DNA from: an uncultured Dorea sp.
GTDB lineage: Bacteria; Bacillota_A; Clostridia; Lachnospirales; Lachnospiraceae
Assembly (NCBI GenBank): GCA_910579015.1
Contig: CAJTRO010000049.1
Location: 1-25,960, forward strand
Reading direction: 5' to 3'
Length of the DNA: 25,960 nt
Part shown: positions 1-7,181 of the stretch, one piece after another
Layout: each line of letters starts with the position of its first letter
How positions within the stretch are numbered: position 1 is the stretch's first letter
Program-made: the position numbers and the translations under genes
The notes under the pieces: model-generated
Databases searched by the model: none
Seen by the model: only the letters and a program-made list of their open reading frames with translations
Told to the model about the DNA's origin: nothing

Positions 1-2
1 GT

Positions 3-224
3 TTACCGCTGACCGATATGCGGTATATAAATGGTTGGGTTGAAAGTATAGTCCTTCGCCGTAAGGCGGGGGACTTTTCCGTAATGAGGACAAGTGAGCA
101 TACAGTTAAAGAAATTGAACGGAAAGCAAAAAAGGTTATGGGTATGCTGAAGCGTGGTGTGAAATTTACGCCAACGCAGCCTAATGTATCAGCTATATTA
201 GAAAAGTTGAAACAGAGCAAATAA
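3..224 (+). CDS. C-terminal part of an unrecognised protein, cut by window edge
   Basis: The frame is open from the left edge to a TAA at 222-224. The first ATG is at 18, but no ribosome binding site precedes it, so this is more likely the tail of a longer gene that starts outside the window. The visible residues are basic and lysine-rich, with a helical-looking end (KEIERKAKKVMGMLKRG, then VSAILEKLKQSK). No family was recognised. A strong hairpin at 50-75 lies inside the frame, which is odd for coding DNA and leaves open that the reading frame is accidental. Confidence 0.3.
   Translation, partial: LPLTDMRYINGWVESIVLRRKAGDFSVMRTSEHTVKEIERKAKKVMGMLKRGVKFTPTQPNVSAILEKLKQSK
50..75. repeat. Strong hairpin with GTAA tetraloop
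   Basis: AGTCCTTCGCC (50-60) pairs with GGCGGGGGACT (65-75) over 11 base pairs, two of them G-U on the plus strand, around a GTAA loop of GNRA type. A short TTTT follows. Possible roles are a terminator for a gene to the left, or a subterminal hairpin of an IS200/IS605-like element. The sequence alone does not decide. Confidence 0.5.
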
Positions 225-291
225 GTCGTATGATTACAGGTGGCAGAATGATTTGCATGAGGTTTGAATGACTGAAATTAATCCATATTAG

Positions 292-334
292 AAACGCCCT
301 TAGCTGTGGGGAGGAGCCATGGCTAAGGGTGTTT
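292..334 (+). terminator. Rho-independent terminator-like hairpin
   Basis: AAACGCCCTTAGC (292-304) pairs with GCTAAGGGTGTTT (322-334) over 13 positions with one G-U pair. The loop is 17 bases and the stem ends in a T-run. It sits between the left-edge ORF and the aldo/keto reductase, so it probably ends the transcript coming from the left. Because A and T tracts lie on both sides it could act in both directions. Confidence 0.6.
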
Positions 335-342
335 TGCCATGG

Positions 343-372
343 TTGTCAATTATTGAAAAAAGAAGATTTTAT
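343..372 (+). promoter_or_regulatory. Candidate sigma-70 promoter for the aldo/keto reductase
   Basis: TTGTCA (343-348), an 18-base spacer and TTTTAT (367-372) form a weak candidate promoter. It lies just after the terminator-like hairpin and about 130 bases before the start codon. The rest of this 278-base gap is A/G-rich leader. A small imperfect hairpin (AGCCG/CGGCT, about 385-404) lies in it. Confidence 0.3.
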
Positions 373-502
373 GTACTTAGGGCTAGCCGTCGTGTTAGCG
401 GCTTGGTACAATGAATAGAACAAACCTCGCCTTTGAGAAAAGAAAGAGAGTAATAAGAAAAAGAATAATAGAGAAAATACAAGAAAAGGAGAAGGATAAG
501 AG

Positions 503-1492
503 ATGAAGAGGATCGATCAGTCAGTAATCCCGAAGAAGAGATTATACACGGGGGCAGAGATCCCCTGTGTGGGAATGGGAACCTTTGGTTCAGACCGGGT
601 ATCCCACGAGGACGTGTCAGAGGCAGCAGCGGGTGCGATCCGCTGTGGATACCGTCTGTTCGACTGCGCCGCGTGCTATGGCAATGAGGCACAGATTGGG
701 ACGGTATTTCAAGAGGCGTTTCAGGAGAAGGCGGTAGAACGGAAAGACCTGTTTATCATGTCAAAGGTGTGGAACGATATGCACAGAGACGTAGCGCGGG
801 CGTGCAAAAAGAGTATTTCTGACCTTGCGTGTGACTACCTGGATATGTATTTTATCCACTGGCCGTTCCCGAACTACCATGCGCCGGGGTGTGACGGGGA
901 TGCAAGGAATCCGGATTCCAGACCGTTTTCCGTGGATGAGTTCTTAGATACCTACCGCCAGTGTGAGGCTCTGGTGGATCAAGGGCTTATCCGGCATATC
1001 GGCGTATCGAATATGACCATTGTGAAGCTTGACGCAGTGCTTCCGAAGCTTCGGATCAAGCCGGCGGCGGCAGAGCTTGAGATGCATCCTGCGTTCCAGC
1101 AAAGAGAGCTTAAGGAATACCTTGAGGCGCACGATATCGTTCCGGTGGGTTATATGCCGATCGGCTCCCCGAGAAGACCGGAGAGGGATATTATGGAGGA
1201 AGACATCGCAGATCTTGAAATGCCTGAGATCAGGGAGATTGCCAGGGCGCATGGAATAAGCCCTGCGGCAACAGCATTAAAATGGGCGCATCAGAACGGG
1301 CAGATTCCGATCCCGTTCTCTGTGCATCATTATTATGAGAATCTGGAGTGCATGACGGCGGATCCTCTGACGGAAGAAGAGATGGCTTTCATCGCAACAC
1401 TGGAGCGCGGGAACCGGCTTGTGAAGGGACAGGTGTTCCTGTGGGAGGGAGCGAGAGACTGGCATGAACTTTGGGACGAGCAGGCGCTATAA
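503..1492 (+). CDS. Aldo/keto reductase
   Basis: An NAD(P)H-dependent carbonyl reductase of the aldo/keto reductase superfamily, cytosolic, 329 residues, which is full length. The family's catalytic tetrad is visible: Asp54 and Tyr59 in FDCAACYGNE, Lys88 in SKVW, and His119 in FIHWPF. GLIRHIGVSN is the usual mid-barrel motif. The start is supported by AAGGAGAAGGA at about 485-495. The substrate cannot be read from sequence. The gene stands alone between a terminator-like hairpin and a decayed operon on the other strand. Its TAA (1490-1492) lies next to the stop of the decayed histidine kinase (1487-1489), so the two converge with overlapping ends. It shows no sign of damage. Confidence 0.9.
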   Translation: MKRIDQSVIPKKRLYTGAEIPCVGMGTFGSDRVSHEDVSEAAAGAIRCGYRLFDCAACYGNEAQIGTVFQEAFQEKAVERKDLFIMSKVWNDMHRDVARACKKSISDLACDYLDMYFIHWPFPNYHAPGCDGDARNPDSRPFSVDEFLDTYRQCEALVDQGLIRHIGVSNMTIVKLDAVLPKLRIKPAAAELEMHPAFQQRELKEYLEAHDIVPVGYMPIGSPRRPERDIMEEDIADLEMPEIREIARAHGISPAATALKWAHQNGQIPIPFSVHHYYENLECMTADPLTEEEMAFIATLERGNRLVKGQVFLWEGARDWHELWDEQAL

Positions 1493-1865
1493 TCCGGGAA
1501 AGAGGATATGGATGTATAACCGGTTGTTCTCATACTCAGCCCATATACTCCCGTTCATCTGCTCGATCAGGGATTTGGAGATCGCCAGACCTGAATCGGT
1601 CGATTTCCTCGCGGTTTCAACAGTAAAAAAGCTGTATTGGAGAAAATGATTTCTCCGGATTTGTACAGGGAGATTTCAAGATCGCCGCCGCTGTACTTTA
1701 TGGCATTATTCATAAGGTTGGCAAGATTGCGGTGAGGGGTGTCCGGAGATCGTGGGAGATATTCGTAACTGCATTCTTAAGTTCCATATCTCCCTGATAA
1801 AACCGGTGACGTTCGAAACGGAGTATGCGTAACTGCCGGTTGATCGTGTTGGCAAGGCTTCGCAT
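1487..1865 (-). pseudogene. Histidine kinase relic, H-box joined to N-box
   Basis: Reading the minus strand from the ATG at 1865 gives a HAMP-to-dimerisation stretch (RQLRILRFERHRFYQGD, then NAVTNISHDLRTPLTAI with the phosphoacceptor His). The frame stops at 1710. In another frame the ATP-binding N-box follows at once (NLANLMNNAIKYSGGD, about 1733-1690). After a further frame change comes the C-terminal end (VETARKSTDSGLAISK, then LIEQMNGSIWAEYENN), ending with TAG at 1487-1489. The sensor domain, the usual stretch of roughly ninety residues between H-box and N-box, and the intact G boxes are missing. It was evidently the kinase partner of the regulator at 3512-4108. It cannot encode a working kinase. 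Confidence 0.85.
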
Positions 1866-1869
1866 ACGT

Positions 1870-2514
1870 TTATTTTTTCCTGAAAACGGATATTCCTGTT
1901 ATATTTGTTATCATAATGATCATGAAAGAATACAGCCACATGTACTGGATATTCGGCGCTGTCATGTGCGAAATCTGAATGTTCTGGCCTGATGGAAGAA
2001 AGTCAATAAATTGTACGATCTTTACAGCACAGCCGCTTAAATACTTCTTGTTAGGCACAACTTTTTCGGCAATATCGCTGTCAGTGAGTGATGTGATTGT
2101 GATGAACTCAGGCTCAAAGGTTCTCATCATAAGATAGAATGATAAAAACATGGATACAAGAGTTATTACCATTCCCGCAACGACCGCAGTCGTCTTGTCT
2201 TTCAGGAGCATCGTAAGCATATTATAGAATGAGGCATAGGCAACGATCTTATTTCTCAGCGTTCCGTCGCTGAAATCTGTACCGATAAATATACCGCATA
2301 CAACAGATAAGAGAAGCCCTGGGAAAGCGATAAAACCGCCCAGTCCATATCCGTTGAGAAAGAGTGTATCAAAGGCGATCTCACTTCCAAGCGACACCTG
2401 GATCTGAACATAGATCAACACAGCCGCCGCATATGTTACCATGAAGATGACCGATGCAAGAAATGTCCTGCTCTTTCTTAACCGGGTGAAATTAGCGGAT
2501 AATAAATTATTCAT
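1870..2514 (-). pseudogene. ABC-2 type permease with internal deletion
   Basis: The start is the ATG at 2514, eight bases after GGAGG (2523-2527); the frame also reads back to a GTG at 2523. About 214 residues, shorter than the roughly 280 expected for this bacitracin/lantibiotic-type exporter permease. Membrane segments lie near residues 18-38, 55-77, 110-132 and 190-208. The text runs from DFSDGTLRNKIV straight into AYASFYNMLTMLLK, where relatives carry two more membrane helices, so an in-frame loss of about sixty residues is inferred. The C-terminus TGISVFRKK is family-like. Its start overlaps the end of the ATPase gene by eight bases, as in an intact operon. It is probably non-functional, though the open frame survives. 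Confidence 0.7.
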
Positions 2515-3422
2515 ATTTTGCACCTCCGATCAAGCTGACATAATAACTTTCCAGACTCTCGTTTCGCTCCTGCATGGAAATGATTTCGCAGTTTTCTTCT
2601 AACAACGCCAAAGTCAGTTCTGAAATACTAGGTTTTGCAAATATATCAGCCGTCTGTTCGGAAATAATGTTGTAATCTATCTTCATCCTGTCTAAAACGA
2701 GGGCGAGATTCTGCACGTTTGTCACTTCAAGGCGAAGGCATTTGCCGCAGATTGCGTCTAACTCTTCCCGGCTGATCTCTTTTACGAGTTGTCCGTTGTC
2801 AATGAATCCATAGTGCGTTGCAAGCCTGGATAATTCATCGAGAATATGGCTGGAGATCAGGAACGTGATCTGATGCTTTCGGTTGAGCCTTAATATGAGT
2901 TCACGTATCTCGATAATTCCCTGGGGATCCAGTCCGTTGACCGGTTCGTCCAATATGAGGAAATTCTGGATCGCCTGCCAGTGCGGCTGCTATGCCAAGC
3001 CTCTGACGCATACCAAGAGAGAAGTTTTTCACTTTCTTTTTGCCGGTATGTTCAAGCCCTGTTATTTTCAGAATATCATTAAGTCCGTCGTAAGACGGAA
3101 ATCCGAGAATACGGTATTGAATCTTAAGATTCTCCTTTGCCGTCATATCCAGATAAATGGAGGGAGTTTCTATGATCGCCCCCATTCTTCTGCGGGATTT
3201 CCAGATATCTTTATCCTTATTTTTCCTGCCGTACAGCGTGTATTCGCCGGATGAGGGAGTCTGCAATCCGCAGATCAGACGGATGAGCGTCGTCTTGCCG
3301 GCACCATTTTTCCCTATGAAACCATAGATGGCTCCTTTGGGTACATTCATAGACAGTCCGTTGATCGCCTTATAATCCTTGTATTTCTTGCATAAAGCGT
3401 TTGTCTTAAGAACATAATCCAT
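2507..3422 (-). pseudogene. ABC transporter ATPase, one-base frameshift
   Basis: This is the ATP-binding subunit of an antimicrobial-peptide type exporter. The first frame (3422 to about 2960) carries Walker A GKNGAGKTTL (near residues 38-47) and the signature region NFSLGMRQR. The second frame continues with the Walker B region ILDEPVNGLDP, the H-loop SSHILDELSR and a family-like C-terminus ending at 2507. The frames join at an extra base in GG at 2959-2960. Removing one base gives GDPEFLILDEPVNG without a gap and a normal protein of about 305 residues. AGCCTCC at 3429-3435 is its ribosome binding site. No slippery heptamer or stop context suggests programmed shifting, so it is a pseudogene or a sequencing error. 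Confidence 0.85.
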
Positions 3423-3511
3423 AAAATAAGCCTCCTTTTCGTTGATGCTGACATTTTATCTGCAAATGGTAAAGAAAGCAGTAAAGGAAAGGGTAAAGAT
3501 ATGGTAAATAT

Positions 3512-4108
3512 TTATCCTTGTCTCATTTTAAATCCGATTCCCCAGACCGCTTCGATATAATCCCTGCCGGTTACTTCCCGGAGCTTTTTCCTCAGATTGC
3601 TGATGTGCATTTTCAGGGAGTTCTTCGTACAATCCGGGGTATCTTCGGCAAACTCTGTTCTGGTCAATTTGATCCCGGTATCCTTCACATTCACCATATG
3701 TGTATCTGTGTGGAGAGTGATATCATCATAGGACAGGACAGAGGCGCCGGGAGCGCCGTCTGAATTCTTAAGCTGAACAAAGATTCTTGCCAGAAGCTCT
3801 CTTATGTGAAATGGTTTTGTCACATAGTCTGCGGCGCCTCCAAGCAGAAGATCTACTTTATTGTCGATATCAATCTTGGCGCTTACTACGATCACGGGGA
3901 TGCCCTGGATCTTCGGAAGCACAGCTTCTCCGTTTAGTCCCGGCAGCATCAGATCCAGCAGTATAAGATCTGGTTTTGAATGGGAGAGAACCAATAACGC
4001 TTCCGTTCCAGAGTATGCGCGGGAGACGCGGTATCCCTCCTGGGTGAGCGCTTCTTCAATAAAATTGCCGATGTGAATGTCGTCGTCAATGATCAGTATA
4101 TTTTTCAT
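3512..4108 (-). pseudogene. OmpR-type response regulator with shortened DNA-binding domain
   Basis: The receiver domain is complete: acidic pocket Asp8-Asp10, phosphoacceptor Asp52 in LLDLMLPG, Ser76 in VIVVSAK and Lys98 in YVTKPF. The winged-helix domain starts normally (IKLTRTEFA) but jumps to EDTPDCTKNSLKMHISNLRK, so about thirty residues that normally hold the first helices are gone. The recognition helix and wing (SLKMHISNLRKKL, YIEAVWGIGFKM) remain. It has 198 residues against about 225-230 in the family. It heads the operon for the ABC exporter and histidine kinase below. Phosphorylation may still be possible, but DNA binding is doubtful. Only a weak ribosome binding site is seen. Confidence 0.8.
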
Positions 4109-4202
4109 AGCCGGTCTACACCGTCCTTCTTATGTATTAGTGTTTGGGTATGTTTACTCATATGGGATATTGACAGACGGGTGGATAATATCAAGAAATA
4201 TG

Positions 4203-4231
4203 TTGTCAAAATGGTGTGTCTAATTTATAGT
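4203..4231 (+). promoter_or_regulatory. Candidate promoter for the AAA ATPase gene
   Basis: TTGTCA (4203-4208) and TATAGT (4226-4231) are separated by 17 bases, about 70 bases before the start codon. It lies in the AT-rich gap between the divergent response regulator and the ATPase. A second TTGACA at about 4170-4175 has no -10 at a good distance. Confidence 0.4.
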
Positions 4232-4303
4232 TATGGTATAAACATTACTTAATATTGGGGATAAAGATGAGGCTGAATAAGAATGACTTTAGGAGGTGAG
4301 ACA

Positions 4304-5899
4304 TTGAAGAAATGTTTTAATGTAAATGGACCATGTTATCCGGATGAAAATTATATGGTTAATCTGGATGAACGTATGATAAGAATAAAGGAACTGGTTG
4401 ATAAGCAGAAGTATTTTGTGATAAACCGTGCCAGACAATATGGGAAAACAACAACGCTATGGGCATTGAGACAGTATCTAAAAGAGGAATATAATGTTCT
4501 TTCTACGAATTTTCAGCGAATGAGTTCGGCTGTTTTTTATGATGAACATACTTTTTCCAGAGAGTTTGCAAATATGATCGTCCGGATCATTAAAAATAAA
4601 AAGCAGGAAATTTCCGGTTTTGCTAAAGAGGATATCCAGGCGTTGGAGAAAGCGGCCGCCGATCATAGGATAAATATGGCGGATTTATTTTATTTACTCA
4701 GCAATCTTTGCGAAACATCCAGGAAGCCTGTAGTATTGATCATCGACGAAGTAGACAGTGCTTCGAATAACCAGGTTTTTCTTGATTTTCTGGGGCTGCT
4801 TCGAGGCTATTATCTGGAGAGAAAGCAAACTGCAATTTTTCATTCGGTTATTTTGGCAGGCGTATATGATATAAAGAATTTAAAACAAAAACTTCGTCCT
4901 GATGAAGTACAAAGATATAATAGTCCCTGGAATATTGCGGCTGATTTTGATATTGATATGAGCTTTTCTGTGAAAGATATTGAAGGGATGTTGTCGGAAT
5001 ATGAGAAGGATCATCAGACAGGAATGAATATCGAAAGAATGTCGGAAGCGATTTATGATTATACTTCTGGTTATCCGTACCTGGTATCGAGAATCTGTAT
5101 GCTGTTGGATGAACAGATTGCAGAAAAAGAGGGATTTGAATCAACAAAATATATCTGGTCTGATGCAGGAATTGCGGAGGCTGTAAAGATTTTGTTGAAT
5201 GAATCTAATACTTTATTTGATGATATGCGAAAGCAGATTGCCGGTTATCCGGAATTGAAGAAAATGCTGTATGCAATCTTGTTCTATGGGCAGAATTTTG
5301 CCTACAATCCTGACAATTATGTGATTGATATCGGAAGAATGTTTGGATTTCTCGGAGAATGCAATGGACAGGCTGTCGTTGCAAATCGTATATTTGAGAC
5401 AAGAATCTATAATCTTTTCCTGTCTGAGGAATTATTGGATAATAAATCTTATATAGCAGCGTCCGAGATTAAGAATCAGTTTATCCGGGAAGATTATTTG
5501 AACATGGATGTGGTCATGGCAAAATTTATGCAGCATTTTACAGAAGTTTATGCAGATAGTTCAGATACATTTAAAGAAGAAAATGGGCGACGTCTTTTCT
5601 TGCTTTATTTAAAACCAATTATTAATGGAAAAGGAAATTATTATATAAAGGCGCAGACCAGAAATCAGCGCCGGACAGATGTAGTTATTGACTATCTCGG
5701 ACAGCAGCATGTTGTAGAAATGAAAATATGGAGAGGGGAAGAGTATAATCGAAGAGGGGAAGAACAGTTGTTTGATTATCTCGAATATTATCATTTAGAT
5801 AAAGGATACTTGCTGAGCTTTAATTTCAATAAAAAGAAACAGGCTGGCATAAAAGAAATTAACCATAAAGGAAAACGGATTTTAGAAGTTGTGGTATAG
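4304..5899 (+). CDS. AAA ATPase with C-terminal PD-(D/E)XK nuclease-like domain
   Basis: The start is TTG at 4304, seven bases after AGGAGG (4291-4296). The upstream ATG at 4283 would put that site inside the gene, and the TTG start gives the family-like opening KKCFNVNGPCYP. 531 residues. The N-terminal ATPase has Walker A-like RARQYGKTT (42-50) and Walker B VVLIIDEVD (Asp148, Glu149). The C-terminal part has a PD-(D/E)XK-like core: Asp459 in RRTDVVIDY, Glu472-Met-Lys474 and a later Gln in EEQLFDYLE. This matches the AAA-like/DUF1703 group, common in multiple copies in gut anaerobes and of unknown role. The gene is clearly more AT-rich than the iol genes and is the only undamaged gene between 1493 and 7642, which suggests recent arrival. 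Confidence 0.8.
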   Translation: MKKCFNVNGPCYPDENYMVNLDERMIRIKELVDKQKYFVINRARQYGKTTTLWALRQYLKEEYNVLSTNFQRMSSAVFYDEHTFSREFANMIVRIIKNKKQEISGFAKEDIQALEKAAADHRINMADLFYLLSNLCETSRKPVVLIIDEVDSASNNQVFLDFLGLLRGYYLERKQTAIFHSVILAGVYDIKNLKQKLRPDEVQRYNSPWNIAADFDIDMSFSVKDIEGMLSEYEKDHQTGMNIERMSEAIYDYTSGYPYLVSRICMLLDEQIAEKEGFESTKYIWSDAGIAEAVKILLNESNTLFDDMRKQIAGYPELKKMLYAILFYGQNFAYNPDNYVIDIGRMFGFLGECNGQAVVANRIFETRIYNLFLSEELLDNKSYIAASEIKNQFIREDYLNMDVVMAKFMQHFTEVYADSSDTFKEENGRRLFLLYLKPIINGKGNYYIKAQTRNQRRTDVVIDYLGQQHVVEMKIWRGEEYNRRGEEQLFDYLEYYHLDKGYLLSFNFNKKKQAGIKEINHKGKRILEVVV

Positions 5900-5917
5900 T
5901 ATTCCATCCGGTCAGAA
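5897..5917 (+). repeat. Solo copy of a MITE end, overlapping a stop codon
   Basis: This 21-base stretch matches the left end of the element at 6958-6978 in 18 positions, including an unbroken CCATCCGGTCAGAA (5904-5917). It begins with TA, like the inserted element, and its first three bases are the TAG stop of the ATPase gene. Similarity fades after 5917 and no matching right end was found nearby. It is probably the remnant of an earlier insertion or of a deletion between two elements. Confidence 0.55.
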
Positions 5918-6057
5918 CCGATATTTTTAACCTGCAAAATGACGGGACAAATGCTGAGGTTTATATTACACTGGATATAGACGGCACAGGAAGGCTTCAT
6001 TTAAGAATATTTGACAAAGGCGGTGGAGATATGGATTGGACAGAGCGTATGAACTAG
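5911..6057 (+). pseudogene. Orphan coding fragment, no start
   Basis: An open frame without a start codon or ribosome binding site reads protein-like sequence (EVYITLDIDGTGRLHLRIFD, then KGGGDMDWTERMN) to TAG at 6055-6057. The family was not recognised. It is in the same frame as the AraC-type fragment that follows, separated only by that stop. It is probably debris of another gene brought next to the AraC relic by a deletion. Confidence 0.35.
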
Positions 6058-6117
6058 GTAAAGCTGACATTTTACTGCCGTCTGCATTTTGAGATTGTGA
6101 TGAAGGGAGTCGAGAAG

Positions 6118-6573
6118 ATGGAATATACGATCATGGAACGGGAGGCTTTCAAGGTTCTGGGGATACGAAGGATTACACCTTACGGCGGCGGTACATGGGC
6201 TGTCGTGAAAGGCGACGGAAGCAACGACAGAATCCAGGAATTAAGCGGTCGTTTTTTTGACTTAGGTCTTTGCTTTGGGTTTGGAGAGGACGGAAGCAAT
6301 GATTATATGTGCGCGGTAGAGTGGGAGGGTGACGAGGCGGAAGGCTTCGAAAGCTTTTCATTTCCGCCGGCTGTGTGGCTTATCTTTGAGGCGAAGGGCA
6401 GAATATCCGATCATGTGCTTGGAAATGTATGGAAACGCATTAATCAGGAATTTCTGCCCAACAGCAAGTACGTTAAATGCATGGCGACGATTGAGAAATA
6501 TGTGATCTGGAACGAGGCAGAAGATTACTGCCACGTAGAGATCCAGATTCCGGTCAGGCTCAAAAAATCTTAG
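6118..6573 (+). CDS. GyrI-like effector-binding domain, remnant of an AraC-type regulator
   Basis: The ATG at 6118 lies nine bases after AAGGGAG (6102-6108); GTG at 6097 is an alternative in-frame start. 151 residues matching the small-molecule-binding domain found at the C-terminus of AraC-family regulators and in stand-alone GyrI/SbmC-like proteins (MEYTIMEREAFKVLGIRR at the front, CHVEIQIPVRLKKS at the end). The frame before it, 6058-6117, reads VKLTFYCRLHFEIVMKGVEK, which resembles the linker between helix-turn-helix and effector domain in such regulators. The gene is therefore best seen as an AraC regulator whose DNA-binding half was lost, with a stop codon at 6055. A short effector-binding protein could still be made. 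Confidence 0.65.
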   Translation: MEYTIMEREAFKVLGIRRITPYGGGTWAVVKGDGSNDRIQELSGRFFDLGLCFGFGEDGSNDYMCAVEWEGDEAEGFESFSFPPAVWLIFEAKGRISDHVLGNVWKRINQEFLPNSKYVKCMATIEKYVIWNEAEDYCHVEIQIPVRLKKS

Positions 6574-6585
6574 AGTCTTACAATA

Positions 6586-7181
6586 TTACTTATTGCCGTT
6601 GATCTTCCGGAGCACACGGCATGGATTGCCTACAGGCAGTGCATAGGTCTGGAATTTTTCCGATTGGGAATCCAGGTCCGGGATGTATCTTTCGGCAAAT
6701 TCTACCGGATGCGTTGCCGTATAGAGCTGAACGTTCGTGATCTCGTTACAGTCGACAAAGGTACAGTTCATATTCACAGATACATGATCTCCGATGTAAA
6801 TATTCCGCCCGTAATCACAGATAAAGGGCGATCCGACAGTCACATTTGCGCCGATCCCTCCGAATAATTGCTTCAGGATGTTGTATTTTTCTTCTTTCTG
6901 CTCATATGCAAGAGCATTGTACTCTTTTAACAGCTTTCTTGCTTGGCCTTTGAAACTTAGTGCGCCATCCGGTCAGAAATCGAACTCCTGAACTGCCTGG
7001 TCCGCCCATTGCGTCGTCAAAAGTTCTAGTCGATGCGCCCCCATCGCCGTCGAACTTTTTCCTAGCACTGGTACGAACCAGACAATCCATTCGTTTGATT
7101 TCTGATCGGATGGAGCACTAAAAAGACGAGATCATGACAATCATAATATTCTCCTGCCATACATTTCTCTAATTCATTCAT
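6586..7181 (-). pseudogene. Maltose/galactoside O-acetyltransferase relic, split by a MITE
   Basis: The start is the ATG at 7181 behind GGAGGTGAG. It reads MNELEKCMAGEYYDCHDLVF, is interrupted by the element at 6960-7118, and resumes as SFKGQARKLLKEYN and onward. Removing the element and one TA copy joins the parts in frame. The left-handed beta-helix body is also shortened in two places: NEI runs into NVQLYTATHPVE, and ALP runs into VGNPCRVLRKI, where relatives carry further hexapeptide repeats that hold the acetyl-CoA site. Intact relatives (Maa/NodL/LacA group) have about 190-200 residues and acetylate sugars. This copy cannot be active. It ends with TAA at 6586-6588. Confidence 0.85.
6960..7118. 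mobile_element. 159-bp MITE-like palindromic element with TA target duplication
   Basis: The first and last ~29 bases, counted with the flanking T-TA (6957-6985 and 7093-7121), are inverted repeats matching at 26 of 29 positions. Further inward the arms still pair, for example AAAAGTTC (7019-7026) against GAACTTTT, so the whole element can fold into one long imperfect hairpin. TA stands on both sides (6958-6959 and 7119-7120). It has no coding capacity. Taking it out restores the acetyltransferase frame, which marks the exact boundaries. TA duplication and terminal repeats suggest mobilisation by an IS630/Tc1-mariner type transposase; that assignment is inference. Confidence 0.85.

Noticed and set aside
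373..408. Imperfect palindrome bracketed by GTAC before the aldo/keto reductase
   Set aside because: The pairing core is only AGCCG/CGGCT with unpaired flanks and no T-run, too weak to call an operator or terminator.
2940..2975. Programmed frameshift in the ABC ATPase
   Set aside because: No slippery heptamer, stop codon or stimulatory hairpin is seen at the junction, and the family is not known to use one. Neighbouring genes are also broken.
3447..3458. 12-base match GCTGACATTTTA shared with 6063-6074
   Set aside because: It is a single short match with no extended similarity, so chance is a sufficient explanation.
4170..4198. TTGACA as -35 for the AAA ATPase gene
   Set aside because: The bases 17 downstream (AAGAAA) are a poor -10. 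The pair at 4203-4231 fits better.
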